Assembly: GCA_001184405.1 (NCBI GenBank) | Contig: LFMX01000021.1 | Span: forward strand, 1 to 64,000 | Direction of reading: 5' to 3' | DNA from: Candidatus Burkholderia humilis | GTDB lineage: Bacteria; Pseudomonadota; Gammaproteobacteria; Burkholderiales; Burkholderiaceae | DNA length: 64,000 bases | Part shown: piece by piece, positions 19,538-29,060 of the stretch | How positions within the stretch are numbered: the first letter of the stretch is position 1 | Layout of the letters: every line of letters starts with the position of its first letter | The notes under the pieces: generated by a model | Told to the model about the DNA's origin: nothing | The model's input: the letters and a program-made list of their open reading frames with translations, nothing else | Databases searched by the model: none | Translations under genes and position numbers: made by a program

Positions 19538-20062
19538 GTGAAGGCACTGAAACAAACCCGTCATAGGCATCTCGGAAGGGCGCTGGCGATCGCTGCCGGC
19601 GCGATCGGCGTCTGCGCGGCCATGCCCGCGTTCGCCGTACTCGGCGGCTCGCCGATGAGCACGCCGGACGGCGCCACGTCGGAGGCGCAATCCGTTGCGC
19701 GCGCGGCGACGGCCAGCGGCGCGTCGGGCGCATCGGCGGCGGTGTCGAATTACACCGTCCGTTCGACTACGCTCGCGAGCGGCACGGTCATCAACGAATA
19801 CCTCGATGCGCAGGGCGTCGTGTTCGGCATCGCCTGGCGCGGTTCGCGTGTGCCCGATCTGTCGGCGCCGCTCGGAAGCTATTTCCCGCAGTATCAGCAG
19901 GGCGTGAAAGCGCAACGCGCCGCGCGCGGCGGCCGCGGGCCGGTCAGCGTGCAGAGTTCGGGGCTCGTCGTGCAGTCGGGCGGTCATATGGGCGCGTTCA
20001 ACGGCAATGCGTACTTGCCGCAGTCCTTGCCGGCCGGCGTGTCCGCCAGCGACATTCAGTAA
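19538..20062 (+). CDS. Exported DUF2844-type protein
   Basis: The 174-residue protein has a clear signal peptide (basic start KALKQTRHRHLGR, hydrophobic ALAIAAGAIGVCAAM, cleavage near AFA). The mature region starts VLGGSPMSTPDGATSEA and contains GTVINEYLDAQGVVFGIAW, typical of DUF2844 proteins, which occur next to DUF3443 genes in Burkholderiaceae. The GTG at 19538 follows a purine-rich GGAGG. The DUF3443 gene begins 17 bases after the stop, so the two form an operon. Function is unknown. Confidence 0.8.
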   Translation: MKALKQTRHRHLGRALAIAAGAIGVCAAMPAFAVLGGSPMSTPDGATSEAQSVARAATASGASGASAAVSNYTVRSTTLASGTVINEYLDAQGVVFGIAWRGSRVPDLSAPLGSYFPQYQQGVKAQRAARGGRGPVSVQSSGLVVQSGGHMGAFNGNAYLPQSLPAGVSASDIQ

Positions 20063-20078
20063 GCGAAGGAGATCCCAG

Positions 20079-21378
20079 ATGTTTCTAACGATACGCGGCG
20101 CTTCTTCTCACTCGTCCCGAACGGTCAGCTTCGCGCGCTGGCTCGGCGCAATGGGCCTCGTGCTCACGCTCGCCGCATGCGGCGGCAGTGACAACAACAA
20201 TTCGTCCAATTCCGGCGGATCGTCGGGCGGCGGTTCGTCAGGCGGCAGCACATCCACCAGCAACCCGACGGCGCAACCTATTACGGCCGACGGCACGAAC
20301 TCCGTGCCGATCACTGTGAACGCGGGCGCGGCGAACTTCGTCAATATCCCGAACGTCTCCGTCACCGTGTGCCAGCCGGGCACGACGGTTTGCCAGACTA
20401 TCGACAACATTCAGCTCGATACGGCGTCCTACGGTCTGCGACTGCTCAACTCGGCGGCGCAAACCGTGCTCGGCAATCTGCCGAACGTGAAGGCGTCGAA
20501 CGGCGGTCAACTCGCGGAATGTGCGGGTTTCGCGGATGGCTACACGTGGGGCACTGTGCGTCAGACGGACGTTCGCATCGGCACGGAAACGGCGTCGAAC
20601 ATTCCAATTCAGATCATCGGCGATCTGAGCGCATCGTCGGCGCCGACCGGTTTGAACGGCTGCCCTTCGGGTAACGACGAGAACGAACTGTCGGAAATCG
20701 GTGCGAACGGCATTCTCGGCGTCGGATCGACGACCTACGACTGCGGCGCGTCGTGCGCGACCAACGCGCTCAACGCCATGTACTTCTCGTGTACGAACGG
20801 CGCGAACTGCACGGGCGTGGCGACGCCGGTGGCATCGCAAGTCGTGAATCCGGTGACGAAGTTCGCGGTGAACAACAACGGCGTGATCGTGCAGCTTCCG
20901 CCCATTCCGGACGGTGGCGCAGCCACGGCGACCGGCACGCTGATCTTCGGTATCGGCACGCAGAGCAACAACACGCTCGCCGGCGTCACGAAGTACGGCA
21001 CCGACAGCTTCGGCAATCTGAGCGGAACGTATAAGGGCGCGCAGTATTCGACCTTCTTCGATTCCGGATCGAACGGCAACTTCTTCCAGGACAGCTTCCC
21101 GCTGTGTTCTAGCACGAGCGCGTTCTACTGCCCGAGTTCGGAACAAAATCTGTCGGCGGTGATCAAGGGCTTGGAAGGCAATACCGCGACGATTCCGTTC
21201 TCGGTCGTGAGCGCGCGCACGCTGACGGCGGGCGGCGGGCGGCGGCAAGTATGCGTTCGATACGCTCGGTGGTCAGTTGGGCATTTCGGGCTTCGACTTC
21301 GGCATGCCGTTCTTCTACGGACGTCATGTCTACGTCGGCTACGATCTGCCGAACAGCACGCCGTTCGTGGCGTTCTGA
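20079..21378 (+). pseudogene. DUF3443-type lipoprotein, 3' end frameshifted
   Basis: The lipoprotein signal ends LVLTLAACGG (lipobox Cys). A Ser/Gly/Asn linker follows, then the DUF3443 domain. Two elements, LDTASYGLRLL and FFDSGSNGNFF, resemble the paired Asp-Thr/Ser-Gly loops of pepsin-like folds. The frame is open for about 390 codons to TAGGG. Within the GGC/GGG-rich run near 21238 it slips. The conserved end GKYAFDTLGGQLGISGF, DFGMPFFYGRHVYVG and STPFVAF with TGA at 21376-21378 is in another frame. The actual frame runs to 21410 with an Arg-rich tail. About 45 conserved C-terminal residues are lost. AAGGAG precedes the ATG at 20079. Confidence 0.8.
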
Positions 21379-21398
21379 TCGTTCGTGGCGTTCTGATC
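21363..21398 (+). repeat. 18-base tandem duplication at the DUF3443 stop codon
   Basis: GTTCGTGGCGTTCTGATC occurs twice head to tail (21363-21380, 21381-21398), duplicating the last codons and the original TGA. Confidence 0.9.
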
Positions 21399-21414
21399 CG
21401 CTTGCGGTGAAATG

Positions 21415-21452
21415 AAAAACCGGCTGCGTCGACGGGCGCAGCCGGTTTTTTT
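21415..21452. terminator. Bidirectional hairpin terminator
   Basis: AAAACCGGCTGCG and CGCAGCCGGTTTTTTT pair around an eight-base loop between the converging DUF3443 and SDR genes. Confidence 0.85.
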
Positions 21453-21476
21453 ATGGGCTGTCGAGACGCGTAGCGC

Positions 21477-22235
21477 TTATTCGCCTGCGCGCGGTTTGCG
21501 CGGCGCTTTCTCGAACGCGATGTCATAAAGCCAGCGCGGCAACGCATGCAGCAGCATGCCCGCGACGCGCATCTGCCACGGAAAGGTCGCGTAGCGGACC
21601 TTTCGCGCGATGGCGTCGGCGGTTTTTCGGCATCCATCAGAAACGGCATCCGATACGGATTGTGCGCGGTCATTTCCGAGCGCACATAGCCCGGCGCGAT
21701 TGTCACGACCGCGACGCCTTGCGGGCGCATCTCCACGCACAACGCTTCGAGATACTTCGCCACCGCCGATTTCGACGCGCTATACGCGCCGCCGCCCGGC
21801 AAGCCGCGCACGCCCGCGACGCTCGCAATGCCCACGAGCGTGCCGCGGCGCGCGCGTCATCGATTCGATGAACGACTCGAACGTCGCGACCATGCCGAAA
21901 TAGTTGGTGTCCATGACCGCGCGAAACGTGTCGAGATCGCCGTGACCGGTGAGCGCGCCCCGGCTCACGCCCGCGTTGGCGATCACGATATCTGGCGCAC
22001 CGTGTTCGCCGATGAACCGGTGCGCGGCATCGGCGAGTGCGTCGGCGTCGCGCACATCGGCGGGATAGATGGAAATGGAAGCGTGGGGAAAGCGTGCGGC
22101 GAAAGCCGCGAGAGATTCGGCGCGTTGCGCGACGAGACCGAGAACGGCCCCGCGCGCCACATATTCTTCGGCCAGCGCAAGGCCGATTCCGCTCGATGCG
22201 CCGGTCAGAAAAACCTTCAGGGGAACGTCACTCAT
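21477..22235 (-). pseudogene. Short-chain dehydrogenase/reductase, two frameshifts
   Basis: The N-terminal frame has the NAD(P)-binding motif VFLTGASSGIGLALAEEY and the NAG motif VIANAGVSRG. After FESFIESM the frame changes near 21850 to GIASVAGVRGLPGGGAYSA with the catalytic Tyr-Lys pair YSASKSAVAKYLE and APGYVRSEM. Near 21625 it changes again to KTADAIARKVRYATFPWQM and ends KAPRKPRAGE at 21477. The assembled length, about 255 residues, is normal for an SDR. It lies 15 bases downstream of dsbA and both read leftward. Confidence 0.85.
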
Positions 22236-22250
22236 GCCGGCGTGCGGTGA

Positions 22251-22898
22251 TTACATCTTCTTGTCGCGAACCTGCTGGATGAGGAAATCCATCACTTGCG
22301 TTGTACCTTGCAGGCTGTTGGTCTGCGCCAGGCCGGTCACATACTTGCCCTGCACGATGACCGTTGGCACGCCGTCGATCTTGTAGTCCTGCAGCATCTT
22401 CGCGTCACGCTGCACGGCGCTTTGCGTCGAGAACGAGTTGTGCGCGTCCATGTACTTCTTCTTGTCGATGCCTTGCGTCGCGAGGAACTCCGCCTGTTTC
22501 TCCGGCGTGAGCAGATAGTCCTTCTTCATGTGGATTTCGTTGAACACGGCCGGCGTGACTTTTTCAGCGACGCCGAGCGCGTCGAGCGCGTGATACATCT
22601 TCGAATGCGGAATGAAGTCGTCGCGGAACGCCACCGGCACGCGCTTGAACACGACGTCCGGTCCTTGCTTCTTCTCCCAGGCTTCGAGCACCGGCTCGAA
22701 TTCATTGCAGTGCGGGCAGCCGTACCAGAAGAATTCGATGACCTCGACCTTGCCCGCGGGCGCGCCGACCGGCTGAGGCGCTTGCAGCACCGTGTAGTCC
22801 TTGCCCGCGGCGGGCCCGGCCTGAACCGAGCTTGCGACGCTCATCGAAGCGGCGGCGATGCCGAGGGAAAGGGCGAGGGCACTAAACAGTTTTTTCAT
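22251..22898 (-). CDS. dsbA: Periplasmic thiol:disulfide oxidoreductase DsbA
   Basis: The 215-residue protein has a signal peptide (MKKLFSALALSLGIAAASM, cleavage near VQA) and a thioredoxin fold with the active-site CPHC at residues 61-64 (FFWYGCPHCNEFEPVLE), a helical insert and the cis-Pro loop DGVPTVIVQGKYV. DsbA oxidises cysteine pairs in exported proteins. The ATG at 22898 gives the natural signal peptide; the reading frame is open further upstream. The gene is intact and follows the ftsN-like gene, the order seen in Burkholderia (argS-ftsN-dsbA-SDR). Confidence 0.93.
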   Translation of the reverse strand: MKKLFSALALSLGIAAASMSVASSVQAGPAAGKDYTVLQAPQPVGAPAGKVEVIEFFWYGCPHCNEFEPVLEAWEKKQGPDVVFKRVPVAFRDDFIPHSKMYHALDALGVAEKVTPAVFNEIHMKKDYLLTPEKQAEFLATQGIDKKKYMDAHNSFSTQSAVQRDAKMLQDYKIDGVPTVIVQGKYVTGLAQTNSLQGTTQVMDFLIQQVRDKKM

Positions 22899-22969
22899 GA
22901 TTGGAGAGGGTACAAAGGAAGTCCATAAGTGGGACATACGACGTTTAAAGCAGTCTTAAACCCTTGGCT

Positions 22970-22998
22970 GACGCCCGCGACGGTGCGCGGGCGTTTTT
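22970..22998. terminator. Hairpin between the ftsN-like gene and dsbA
   Basis: GACGCCCGCG (22970-22979) pairs with CGCGGGCGT(T) after a six-base loop, with TTTTT on the plus strand. On the minus strand, the direction of the flanking genes, the stem lacks a T run. Confidence 0.55.
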
Positions 22999-23007
22999 AT
23001 GCTGGCT

Positions 23008-23787
23008 TTATTGTTTGGAGAATCGAATGACGGTGGTATCGACACCCGCGTCCGACAGACGTTGGCGCGCCGTGTTCATTTCCTCGAACTTCGCGAACGG
23101 ACCGACGCGCACGCGGTAATACGTGACGCCGCCTGCATCGCGCTGCGTGACCTTCGATTCGAAGCCCTGGAAGCCTAGACGCGCGCGCTGCTGTTCGGCA
23201 TCCGATTGCGTCTTGTACGCCCCGACTTGCAGGTAATAGCCGGTGTTCACGTCGCCGGAAGCCGGCGGCGTGGTCTTGGCCGTGGACGAGGTGTTCAGCT
23301 GCGAGCCGTTCTTCGGCGGCGTGGCGGCGCTGCTCGTCGCGTTCGGCGCGGACGTCGCGCTCGGCCCGCTGGCACCGTTCTTCGCGGTCTTCGGCGCGGA
23401 TGCCGGCGTACCCGTGCCCGGCACTTCGACGATCTGCGGTTCATCGAGCATGCCTGACGATTGTGTCTGATTGTTGCTCTGGCCCGGCGCGGTGTTCGGT
23501 GGCGTGGGCTGCGCGGCTTGCGGCACCGGCTGACCCGGCGTCTTGCCTTGCAGCGGACGGTTCGGATCGTACGGCTGAGCGGACGAAGATTGCGAGGCGT
23601 TATCCGATGGCGGCGGCGCGACCTTCGCGACGAACGGCGTCGGCGCGCGCGTGATGTAGAGCGCGACGATCACGGCGATCGCCAGACCGACGATCAGCCC
23701 TAGGACGATTCCGAGAAACGTTCCCCCGGTTTGCTTCGACTGCTTGGATTGGCCAATTTGCTTGGACGTGCGGCGTGGTTTTGCCAT
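23008..23787 (-). CDS. SPOR-domain cell division protein (FtsN-like)
   Basis: The 259-residue bitopic membrane protein has a short basic cytoplasmic start (MAKPRRTSKQIGQSKQSK), a membrane helix (FLGIVLGLIVGLAIAVIVAL), a long Pro/Ser/Thr/Gln-rich periplasmic linker, and a C-terminal SPOR domain (YYLQVGAYKTQSDAEQQRA, YYRVRVGPFAKFEEMN). SPOR domains bind denuded septal peptidoglycan, and FtsN activates septal wall synthesis. The ATG at 23787 follows AGGTGA; a start four codons earlier is also open. It lies 41 bases after argS. Confidence 0.88.
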   Translation of the reverse strand: MAKPRRTSKQIGQSKQSKQTGGTFLGIVLGLIVGLAIAVIVALYITRAPTPFVAKVAPPPSDNASQSSSAQPYDPNRPLQGKTPGQPVPQAAQPTPPNTAPGQSNNQTQSSGMLDEPQIVEVPGTGTPASAPKTAKNGASGPSATSAPNATSSAATPPKNGSQLNTSSTAKTTPPASGDVNTGYYLQVGAYKTQSDAEQQRARLGFQGFESKVTQRDAGGVTYYRVRVGPFAKFEEMNTARQRLSDAGVDTTVIRFSKQ

Positions 23788-23828
23788 CGTATGAATCACC
23801 TGCGAAAAGTCTTCGAGTTGGCCGAGGA

Positions 23829-25700
23829 TTATAGCTGCGGCTCATGACGAGCCCGCGCCATGCTGCCGTCGCGAGACGCCGAAGCGCCTCGCGCGATGGC
23901 AACCACGTCCTGAGGTCCCATTTTTTGGGGAGCCGAAATGCCGATGGTCGCCAGTCCGTTTTCGAGCACCTGATGCGTGGCCGCGAGCAGCGCGATGCGT
24001 GCATCGCGTTCATTCTGATCGTCCACCAGCACGCGCTCGGCATTGTAGAACGAGTGAAATTCACCGGCGAGATCGCGCAGATAGAACGCGACCGCATGCG
24101 GCGCGAGTTCATCGGCGGCATGCGCGAGCATCTCCGGATACTCGGCGAGCTTGTTGAGCAGCGACATCGCGCGATCGCTCGACAGCGGCGACAAGTCCGC
24201 CTGCGCCGCCTGCGTGAGATCGCCGCCGAACTTGTCCTTCCAGTCGTTCAGAATCGTGCAGATGCGCGCGTGTGCGTACTGCACGTAGTACACCGGATTT
24301 TCGTCGTTCTGTTTGAGCGCAAGATCGATATCGAACACGAACTCGGTATCCGCCTTGCGCGAGATGAGGAAGAAGCGCACGGCGTCGCGGCCACGGCGAA
24401 TGGTGTCTTCATCGATCTGATCCGGCGCCATCTCGTGACCCGGCGCGAGACCGCCCGACCATTCGATCAGATCGCGCACCATCACATAACTGCCCGCGCG
24501 CTTGGAAATCTTCACTTCCTGACCATTGCGCATGACGGTGACCATCTTGTGCAGTACGTAGTCGGGATAGCCCTTCGGAATGCCGATGCCCAAACCCTGC
24601 AGACCGGCGCGCACCCGCGCGACGGTACCGTGGTGATCCGAGCCTTGAATGTTGATGACCTTCGTGAAGCCGCGCTCCCACTTCGCGACGTGATACGTGA
24701 CGTCTGGCACGAAGTACGTGTACGTGCCGTCGGACTTGCGCATCACGCGGTCCTTGTCGTCGCCGTCGGCGGTGGTGCGCAGCCACAGCGCGCCTTCCTG
24801 TTCGTAGGTTTTGCCCGCGGCGATCAATGCATCGACCGTCTTTTCGACACGGCCTTCCTTGTACAGCGACGACTCCAGATAGAACTGATCGAACTTCACG
24901 CCGAACGCGGTCAGATCCAGGTCTTGCTCGTGACGCAGATACGCCACCGCGAAGTGACGAATGGCTTCGAGATCGTCGACATCGCCTTTGCCTTTGACCG
25001 GCTCGCCATCTTTCGCGGCGACGGTTTCGCCCGCCATGTAATCGCGCGCGATATCCGCGATGTACTCGCCGTTGTACGCGGCGTCCGGCCAATCGGTGTC
25101 GCCGGGTTTCAGGCCGCGGGCGCGCAGTTGAGTCGATGTGGCGAGATTGCCGATCTGCACGCCCGCATCGTTGTAATAGAACTCGCGATGCACTGCGTAG
25201 CCTTGCGTGCCGAGCAGATTGGACAGCGCATCGCCGAGCGCGGCCTGACGGCCGTGACCGACGTGCAGCGGACCGGTCGGATTGGCCGATACGAACTCGA
25301 TCAGCACGCGCTTGCCGGCATCGCGTTGGCTCTGACCGTAGGCTTTCGCTTCGCCGAGCACGGCCGGGATCACGTCTTGCTTCGTCGATGCCGCGAGCCG
25401 CAAGTTGATAAAGCCGGGACCGGCGACTTCAGCGTTTTCGACGAGCCCTTTGGCTGCGGCATTGCCGAGCACGGCATCGACGATCTGCTGCGCAAGCTGA
25501 CGCGGATTGGCGCGCAAGGGCTTGGCGAGTTGCATCGCGACATTCGATGCCACGTCGCCGTGCGCGGCGACCTTTGGTCGTTCGAGCACGATCGCGGGCG
25601 AGACGAAGGCGGCTTCGGTCGCGCCCTGGGTGGCAACGGCCACTTGTTTGACCGCGTTGGAGAGAAGGGTTTCGAGCGTTTCTTTGTGTGCGTGCAACAT
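23829..25700 (-). CDS. argS: Arginyl-tRNA synthetase
   Basis: The 623-residue class I synthetase attaches arginine to tRNA-Arg. The ATG at 25700 ([13 protein letters not shown]) is the usual family start; the frame is open upstream. The ATP-binding HIGH-type motif is [14 protein letters not shown] (about residues 141-154), the KMSKS equivalent is [10 protein letters not shown], and the C-terminal anticodon-binding DALR domain is helical ([34 protein letters not shown]). After GISAPQKM, where many relatives stop, the frame runs on for 29 residues ([18 protein letters not shown] and more) to 23829. This suggests loss of the old stop and a harmless extension. Confidence 0.93.
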   Translation of the reverse strand: MLHAHKETLETLLSNAVKQVAVATQGATEAAFVSPAIVLERPKVAAHGDVASNVAMQLAKPLRANPRQLAQQIVDAVLGNAAAKGLVENAEVAGPGFINLRLAASTKQDVIPAVLGEAKAYGQSQRDAGKRVLIEFVSANPTGPLHVGHGRQAALGDALSNLLGTQGYAVHREFYYNDAGVQIGNLATSTQLRARGLKPGDTDWPDAAYNGEYIADIARDYMAGETVAAKDGEPVKGKGDVDDLEAIRHFAVAYLRHEQDLDLTAFGVKFDQFYLESSLYKEGRVEKTVDALIAAGKTYEQEGALWLRTTADGDDKDRVMRKSDGTYTYFVPDVTYHVAKWERGFTKVINIQGSDHHGTVARVRAGLQGLGIGIPKGYPDYVLHKMVTVMRNGQEVKISKRAGSYVMVRDLIEWSGGLAPGHEMAPDQIDEDTIRRGRDAVRFFLISRKADTEFVFDIDLALKQNDENPVYYVQYAHARICTILNDWKDKFGGDLTQAAQADLSPLSSDRAMSLLNKLAEYPEMLAHAADELAPHAVAFYLRDLAGEFHSFYNAERVLVDDQNERDARIALLAATHQVLENGLATIGISAPQKMGPQDVVAIARGASASRDGSMARARHEPQL

Positions 25701-25979
25701 GCTGAATGTGATCCAGTGGAGCGAGTCCGGGGTGATGAGGCGAGCGGCGAAATGTGGATTGTGCGCGGCGCTATGTGCGGCCTGCAACACGATTCGCCGT
25801 GTCTTCGTGGCCTCGCCGGTATATAACGCAATGATGCTTATACACCTGCAAAATAGTAATTTTAGCAGGTGCTAAACTGTCTACTCAGGGGTTGTCAGCA
25901 AAGATCGGCTCGTCGGCGCGTGGCGCAATCAGGCTCGGCCAGGCCGGCCGTCATCCAACATAAGGAAAAGGACATTCTC

Positions 25980-26306
25980 ATGCTGATCACTTTCAAAACC
26001 AGCGCGGCGCCCGACGTCATGATGCTGGAGAACCTTGCCGAATATCTGCTCGGCATCATCGGCAAGCTGCTGGGCGAACGAGGCGTCATCACGCACGACG
26101 AGCTGCCAGCGGCCATCGAAAAGCTCGAGGCTGCGGTCGTCGTCGACAAGCAGCAGCGCACGGAGTACGACGGGCACTTCCACGAAGGCGAGGAAGGGCA
26201 CAAGCACCACGAGATTCCCATCGGGCTCGCGCAACGCGCCTATCCGTTTCTCGACATGCTGCGTCTTGCGCACAAGGAGAACACGGATATTCTTTGGGGC
26301 GTCTGA
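25980..26306 (+). CDS. DUF1840-type cytoplasmic protein
   Basis: The 108-residue protein starts MLITFKTSAAPDVMMLENLA and has a His-rich turn HFHEGEEGHKHHEIPIGLA and end MLRLAHKENTDILWGV. It matches the DUF1840 pattern of small beta-proteobacterial proteins of unknown function. The acidic/His-rich loop could bind metal, but this is a guess. AAAGGA lies seven bases before the ATG. It is divergent from argS across about 280 bases and has its own terminator. Confidence 0.8.
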   Translation: MLITFKTSAAPDVMMLENLAEYLLGIIGKLLGERGVITHDELPAAIEKLEAAVVVDKQQRTEYDGHFHEGEEGHKHHEIPIGLAQRAYPFLDMLRLAHKENTDILWGV

Positions 26307-26344
26307 CGTTTCTGCGCCCGCCGAAAGAACGAGCGCAGCGACTT

Positions 26345-26372
26345 CACCCGCCTTTCACGGCGGGCTTTTTTT
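26345..26372 (+). terminator. Terminator after the DUF1840 gene
   Basis: CCCGCC and GGCGGG pair around a short loop, followed by C and seven T residues, about 40 bases after the stop. Confidence 0.85.
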
Positions 26373-26503
26373 GTGCGCTGAGCATGCGCAACAGCTTGGG
26401 GGGGGGTGCGAGTCCCCTGTCCAACCTGATGGTGGTGAAGGGCTAGTGAAACGCAAGGGCGTCGTCGCGAGGCGGGGTCTGAAGGAAGCGCAAGGGCGCG
26501 ATC

Positions 26504-27278
26504 ATGGCAGCGAGCGTCGATGCATCGGGCGTGCCGACCATCAACGCGACGGTCGGCAGCGAGCAGGAAAAGCAGCGTCTGCTCGATTTGCTCGCGGTCA
26601 AGCTCGGCCTCGACAAGTTCCAGGCGAAGATCAACGTCGATCCCGACACGAAATCCGCCGCGTGGCTCGACAAGCTCGGCGCACTGACGCCGGTGCTGAC
26701 GCAGCCGGGCGCGCAAGTGCGCATCGCGGACGACGACGTCGAAGTGAGCGGTACCGCCGCCGACGCGAAATTCGGCTGGCTCGACAAGCTCAAGGCGCTG
26801 TTCGGCACGGGCTGGAATGTCGGCATGGTCGGCGGACACACCGCGCCCTTAGCGTCGGTCGCGCCGGTAACGCTGGGCAAGCCGGCGGTGGAACCCCGTT
26901 GCGCAAGCCGTGCCCGCCGGCGCCAGGTGCGAATCCGCGAACCTCGCCTCGACGCTGAATCTGAAGGCGGTTAACTTCCGTCTGGGTTCGAAGACGCTGC
27001 CGACGGCATCGCTGGCGGCGCTGAAGGAATGCAGCACCGCCGCCAAGCCGATCAAGTTGCGAATCGCCGGTTACACGGACACGACGGGCAACGCGGCATC
27101 GAACCTTGCGTTGTCGAAAAAGCGTGCGCAGGCCGTGCGCGCGTATCTGATCAGGCAGGGCGTGCCCGCTGATTCATTGAGTGCATCGGGCTTCGGCGAA
27201 GCCAATCCGATCGCCGACAACGCGACGCGCGAAGGCCGCATGGCGAATCGCCGGATCGAACTGAAAATCGCTGATTAA
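26504..27278 (+). pseudogene. OmpA-family protein with BON-like repeats, frameshifted
   Basis: The first frame from ATG 26504 carries two BON-like segments (VPTINATVGSEQEKQRLLD and IADDDVEVSGTAADAKFG) and ends wrongly after LGKPAVEP. From about 26890 another frame gives an OmpA-like domain: ESANLASTLNLKAVNFRLGS, LRIAGYTDTTGNAASNLA, RMANRRIELKIAD. That domain binds peptidoglycan. Upstream, from 26385, is a run of nine G (26398-26406) inside what may be more decayed 5' coding sequence (GGASPLSNLM). The original start may therefore lie further upstream and more than one lesion may be present. AAGGAAG precedes the ATG used here. Confidence 0.7.
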
Positions 27279-27303
27279 AAAAGCGCCGTATAGCGCTTTT
27301 TTT
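27277..27303. terminator. Bidirectional terminator
   Basis: AAAAAAGCGC and GCGCTTTTTT pair around CGTATA, overlapping the stop codons of the converging OmpA-type and LysR genes. Confidence 0.8.
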
Positions 27304-28238
27304 ATGACCGCCCGTTTTCGCGCGGCACGCGGGGAAACGCTATGAAATCATTATCGATGCTTGCAGGTAGCATTTCCCGCGCGACCTCGATCCACGCGCG
27401 CGCCGCATGCGACAGATAGCCGTTGCGCCGCCAGCCGAGCGCCATGTCCCAGTGGATCTCGGGCGCGACGACGCGGCGGCACGTGAACGCGTCGGCGTCG
27501 AGCCGGCGGCAGTACGGCGCGGGCAACAGCGCGATGCCGATGCCCGCCTGCACCAGCACCGCCATGAAATCCCAATGTCCGCTGCGCCCGACGATCGTCG
27601 GCGAAAAGCCTGCCTGACGGCACGCGTTAAGCACGACATCGTTCAGCGCCAGGCTTTCGCCGTAGAACACGAACGGTTCGGCGGCGAGATCGGTGAGCAC
27701 GACTTCGGTCGTATCGTCCATCGCGAGCCTTTTTGCGCGACCAGCCACAAGACCTGGCGGCTGACGGGCAGCACGTCGAACATTCCGTATCGACCGGTTA
27801 CAGAACGCCGCCGAGTTTCAACTCGCCATCGATGAGCGCTGCTTCGATCGCTTTCGATCCGCGCTCGAACAGCTTCAACTCGACTTTCGGATAGCACTTT
27901 CTGAACGCGGCGATGGCGGGCGTGAACAGCGATCCGCCCATCGGCGGAATGCCGATGGTCAGCGTGCCGCGCCCGAACGTGCCGAGATCGTTGAGTTCGG
28001 CCTCGAGCCGCGCGTGCGCCGCGAGCACCTCGACGCCGCGCTGATAAACGATCTGTCCCGCATCGGTCAGCACCATTTGACGGCCTTCACGCAGTAAAAG
28101 CGGCGAACCGACTTCATCTTCCAGCGCCTTCACCATCTTGCTGATGGTCGGCTGCGTCACGAACACGTGTTCGGCGGCCGCCGTGAAACTCTTCTGCTTC
28201 ACCACCTCGACGAAGTACCGCAATGCGCGCAATTCCAT
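27302..28238 (-). pseudogene. LysR-family regulator beside lrgA (CidR-like), two frameshifts
   Basis: The winged helix-turn-helix start MELRALRYFVEVVKQKSFTA with VTQPTISKMVKALEDEVG is intact, as is the beginning of the effector domain to ELKLGGVL. Near 27800 the frame changes to MFDVLPVSRQVLWLVAQ, then near 27722 to DDTTEVVLTDLAAEPFVF and on to the end at 27302. The ATG at 28238 follows AGGAGGT. The gene is divergent from lrgA. LysR regulators in this position (CidR) activate cid/lrg genes in response to acetate or pyruvate. The truncated product (about 147 residues) would keep the DNA-binding domain only. Confidence 0.85.
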
Positions 28239-28360
28239 AGCCACCTCCTACATTCCAATCCGGAATGATACGTATAAAGTTAAGTCATTTTTATTATGGC
28301 AAAGGCGTCCCTATACTCGGACTACAGGTTAACCCTTATTTCCAGACCAACGAGTCCGCC

Positions 28361-28792
28361 ATGTCCACGCAAACCCAATCCGCTTTCGGCCGATTTACGC
28401 GCATCGCGCTGCAATCCGCTGCGCTCGCGGGCATCTGGATGATCGCGGATTTTGTTGCGCGTACGTTGTCGCTGCCGGTACCGGGCGGCGTGGTCGGCCT
28501 CGTCGCGCTCCTCGCGCTGCTGTTTTGCGGTGGCATCGCGCCGCGTTGGGTGAAGGCGGGCGCGGACTGGCTGCTCTCCGACATGCTGCTGTTCTTCATT
28601 CCGGCGGCGGTGGCGACGGTGCAATACGGCGGTCTGTTCCGCGAAGAGGGCTGGCGGCTCGCGCTGGTCGTCGTTGGCGGAACGTTGATGGTGATGGTCG
28701 CCGTCGCGTTCGCCGTGGATCGCGCGGCCCGACTGGAACGCCGTCTCGCATTGCGTCGCGCACTGTCGGTGCACCACGCGGCGCGCGCCTGA
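28361..28792 (+). CDS. CidA/LrgA-family holin-like membrane protein
   Basis: The 143-residue protein has four predicted membrane helices (ALAGIWMIADFVARTLSL, GVVGLVALLALLFCGGIA, WLLSDMLLFFIPAAVATVQY, LALVVVGGTLMVMVAVAFA) with the family motif LPVPGGVVG and LFFIPAAV. LrgA/CidA proteins influence autolysis or export of small carbon compounds, normally together with LrgB/CidB. The partner gene, ten bases downstream, is cut to its first third here, so this protein is orphaned. An upstream in-frame extension exists, but ATG 28361 is the family start. Confidence 0.85.
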   Translation: MSTQTQSAFGRFTRIALQSAALAGIWMIADFVARTLSLPVPGGVVGLVALLALLFCGGIAPRWVKAGADWLLSDMLLFFIPAAVATVQYGGLFREEGWRLALVVVGGTLMVMVAVAFAVDRAARLERRLALRRALSVHHAARA

Positions 28793-28802
28793 GCGCATCG
28801 AT

Positions 28803-29048
28803 ATGGATCATTTTTACGCCTCGCTTTTCGCCGACGACGCCGCGCGCCTGATCGCGGCGGGCTGCTTCGTGCTGACCGTCGCGCTGTATTTCGCGGCGAA
28901 GGCGTTGTACGCGCGCTTTCGCAAACCGTGGCTCACGCCGCTTTTGGCCGTGCCCGCCATGCTGGCGCTGATCGTCGTCACGGCACGCATTCCCTATTCG
29001 GTGCCTTTTGTCGATGGCATTTGCGAATCGCGGATAGTCACGTTATAA
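28803..29048 (+). pseudogene. LrgB/CidB-family protein, 3' two-thirds deleted
   Basis: From ATG 28803 the first 73 residues match LrgB, with two hydrophobic helices (AARLIAAGCFVLTVALYFAA and LTPLLAVPAMLALIVVTA). After PYSVPFVDGI the frame enters unrelated sequence (CESRIVTL) and stops at 29048. LrgB proteins are about 240 residues, so roughly 165 codons are gone. The break lies directly before the -35 element of tRNA-Pro, so the deletion ended at the promoter without harming it. Confidence 0.85.
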
Positions 29049-29049
29049 T
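29021..29049 (+). promoter_or_regulatory. Promoter of tRNA-Pro
   Basis: TTGCGA (29021-29026), a 17-base spacer and a perfect TATAAT (29044-29049) end 11 bases before the tRNA 5' end. This is a strong sigma-70 arrangement. Confidence 0.8.
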
Positions 29050-29060
29050 TTTAGATTGGA

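Noticed and set aside
26398-26406. Run of nine G upstream of the OmpA-type gene as a phase-variable switch
   Set aside because: The gene has other lesions, and no start codon and ribosome site are positioned so that the run would switch expression. Length variation was not observable.
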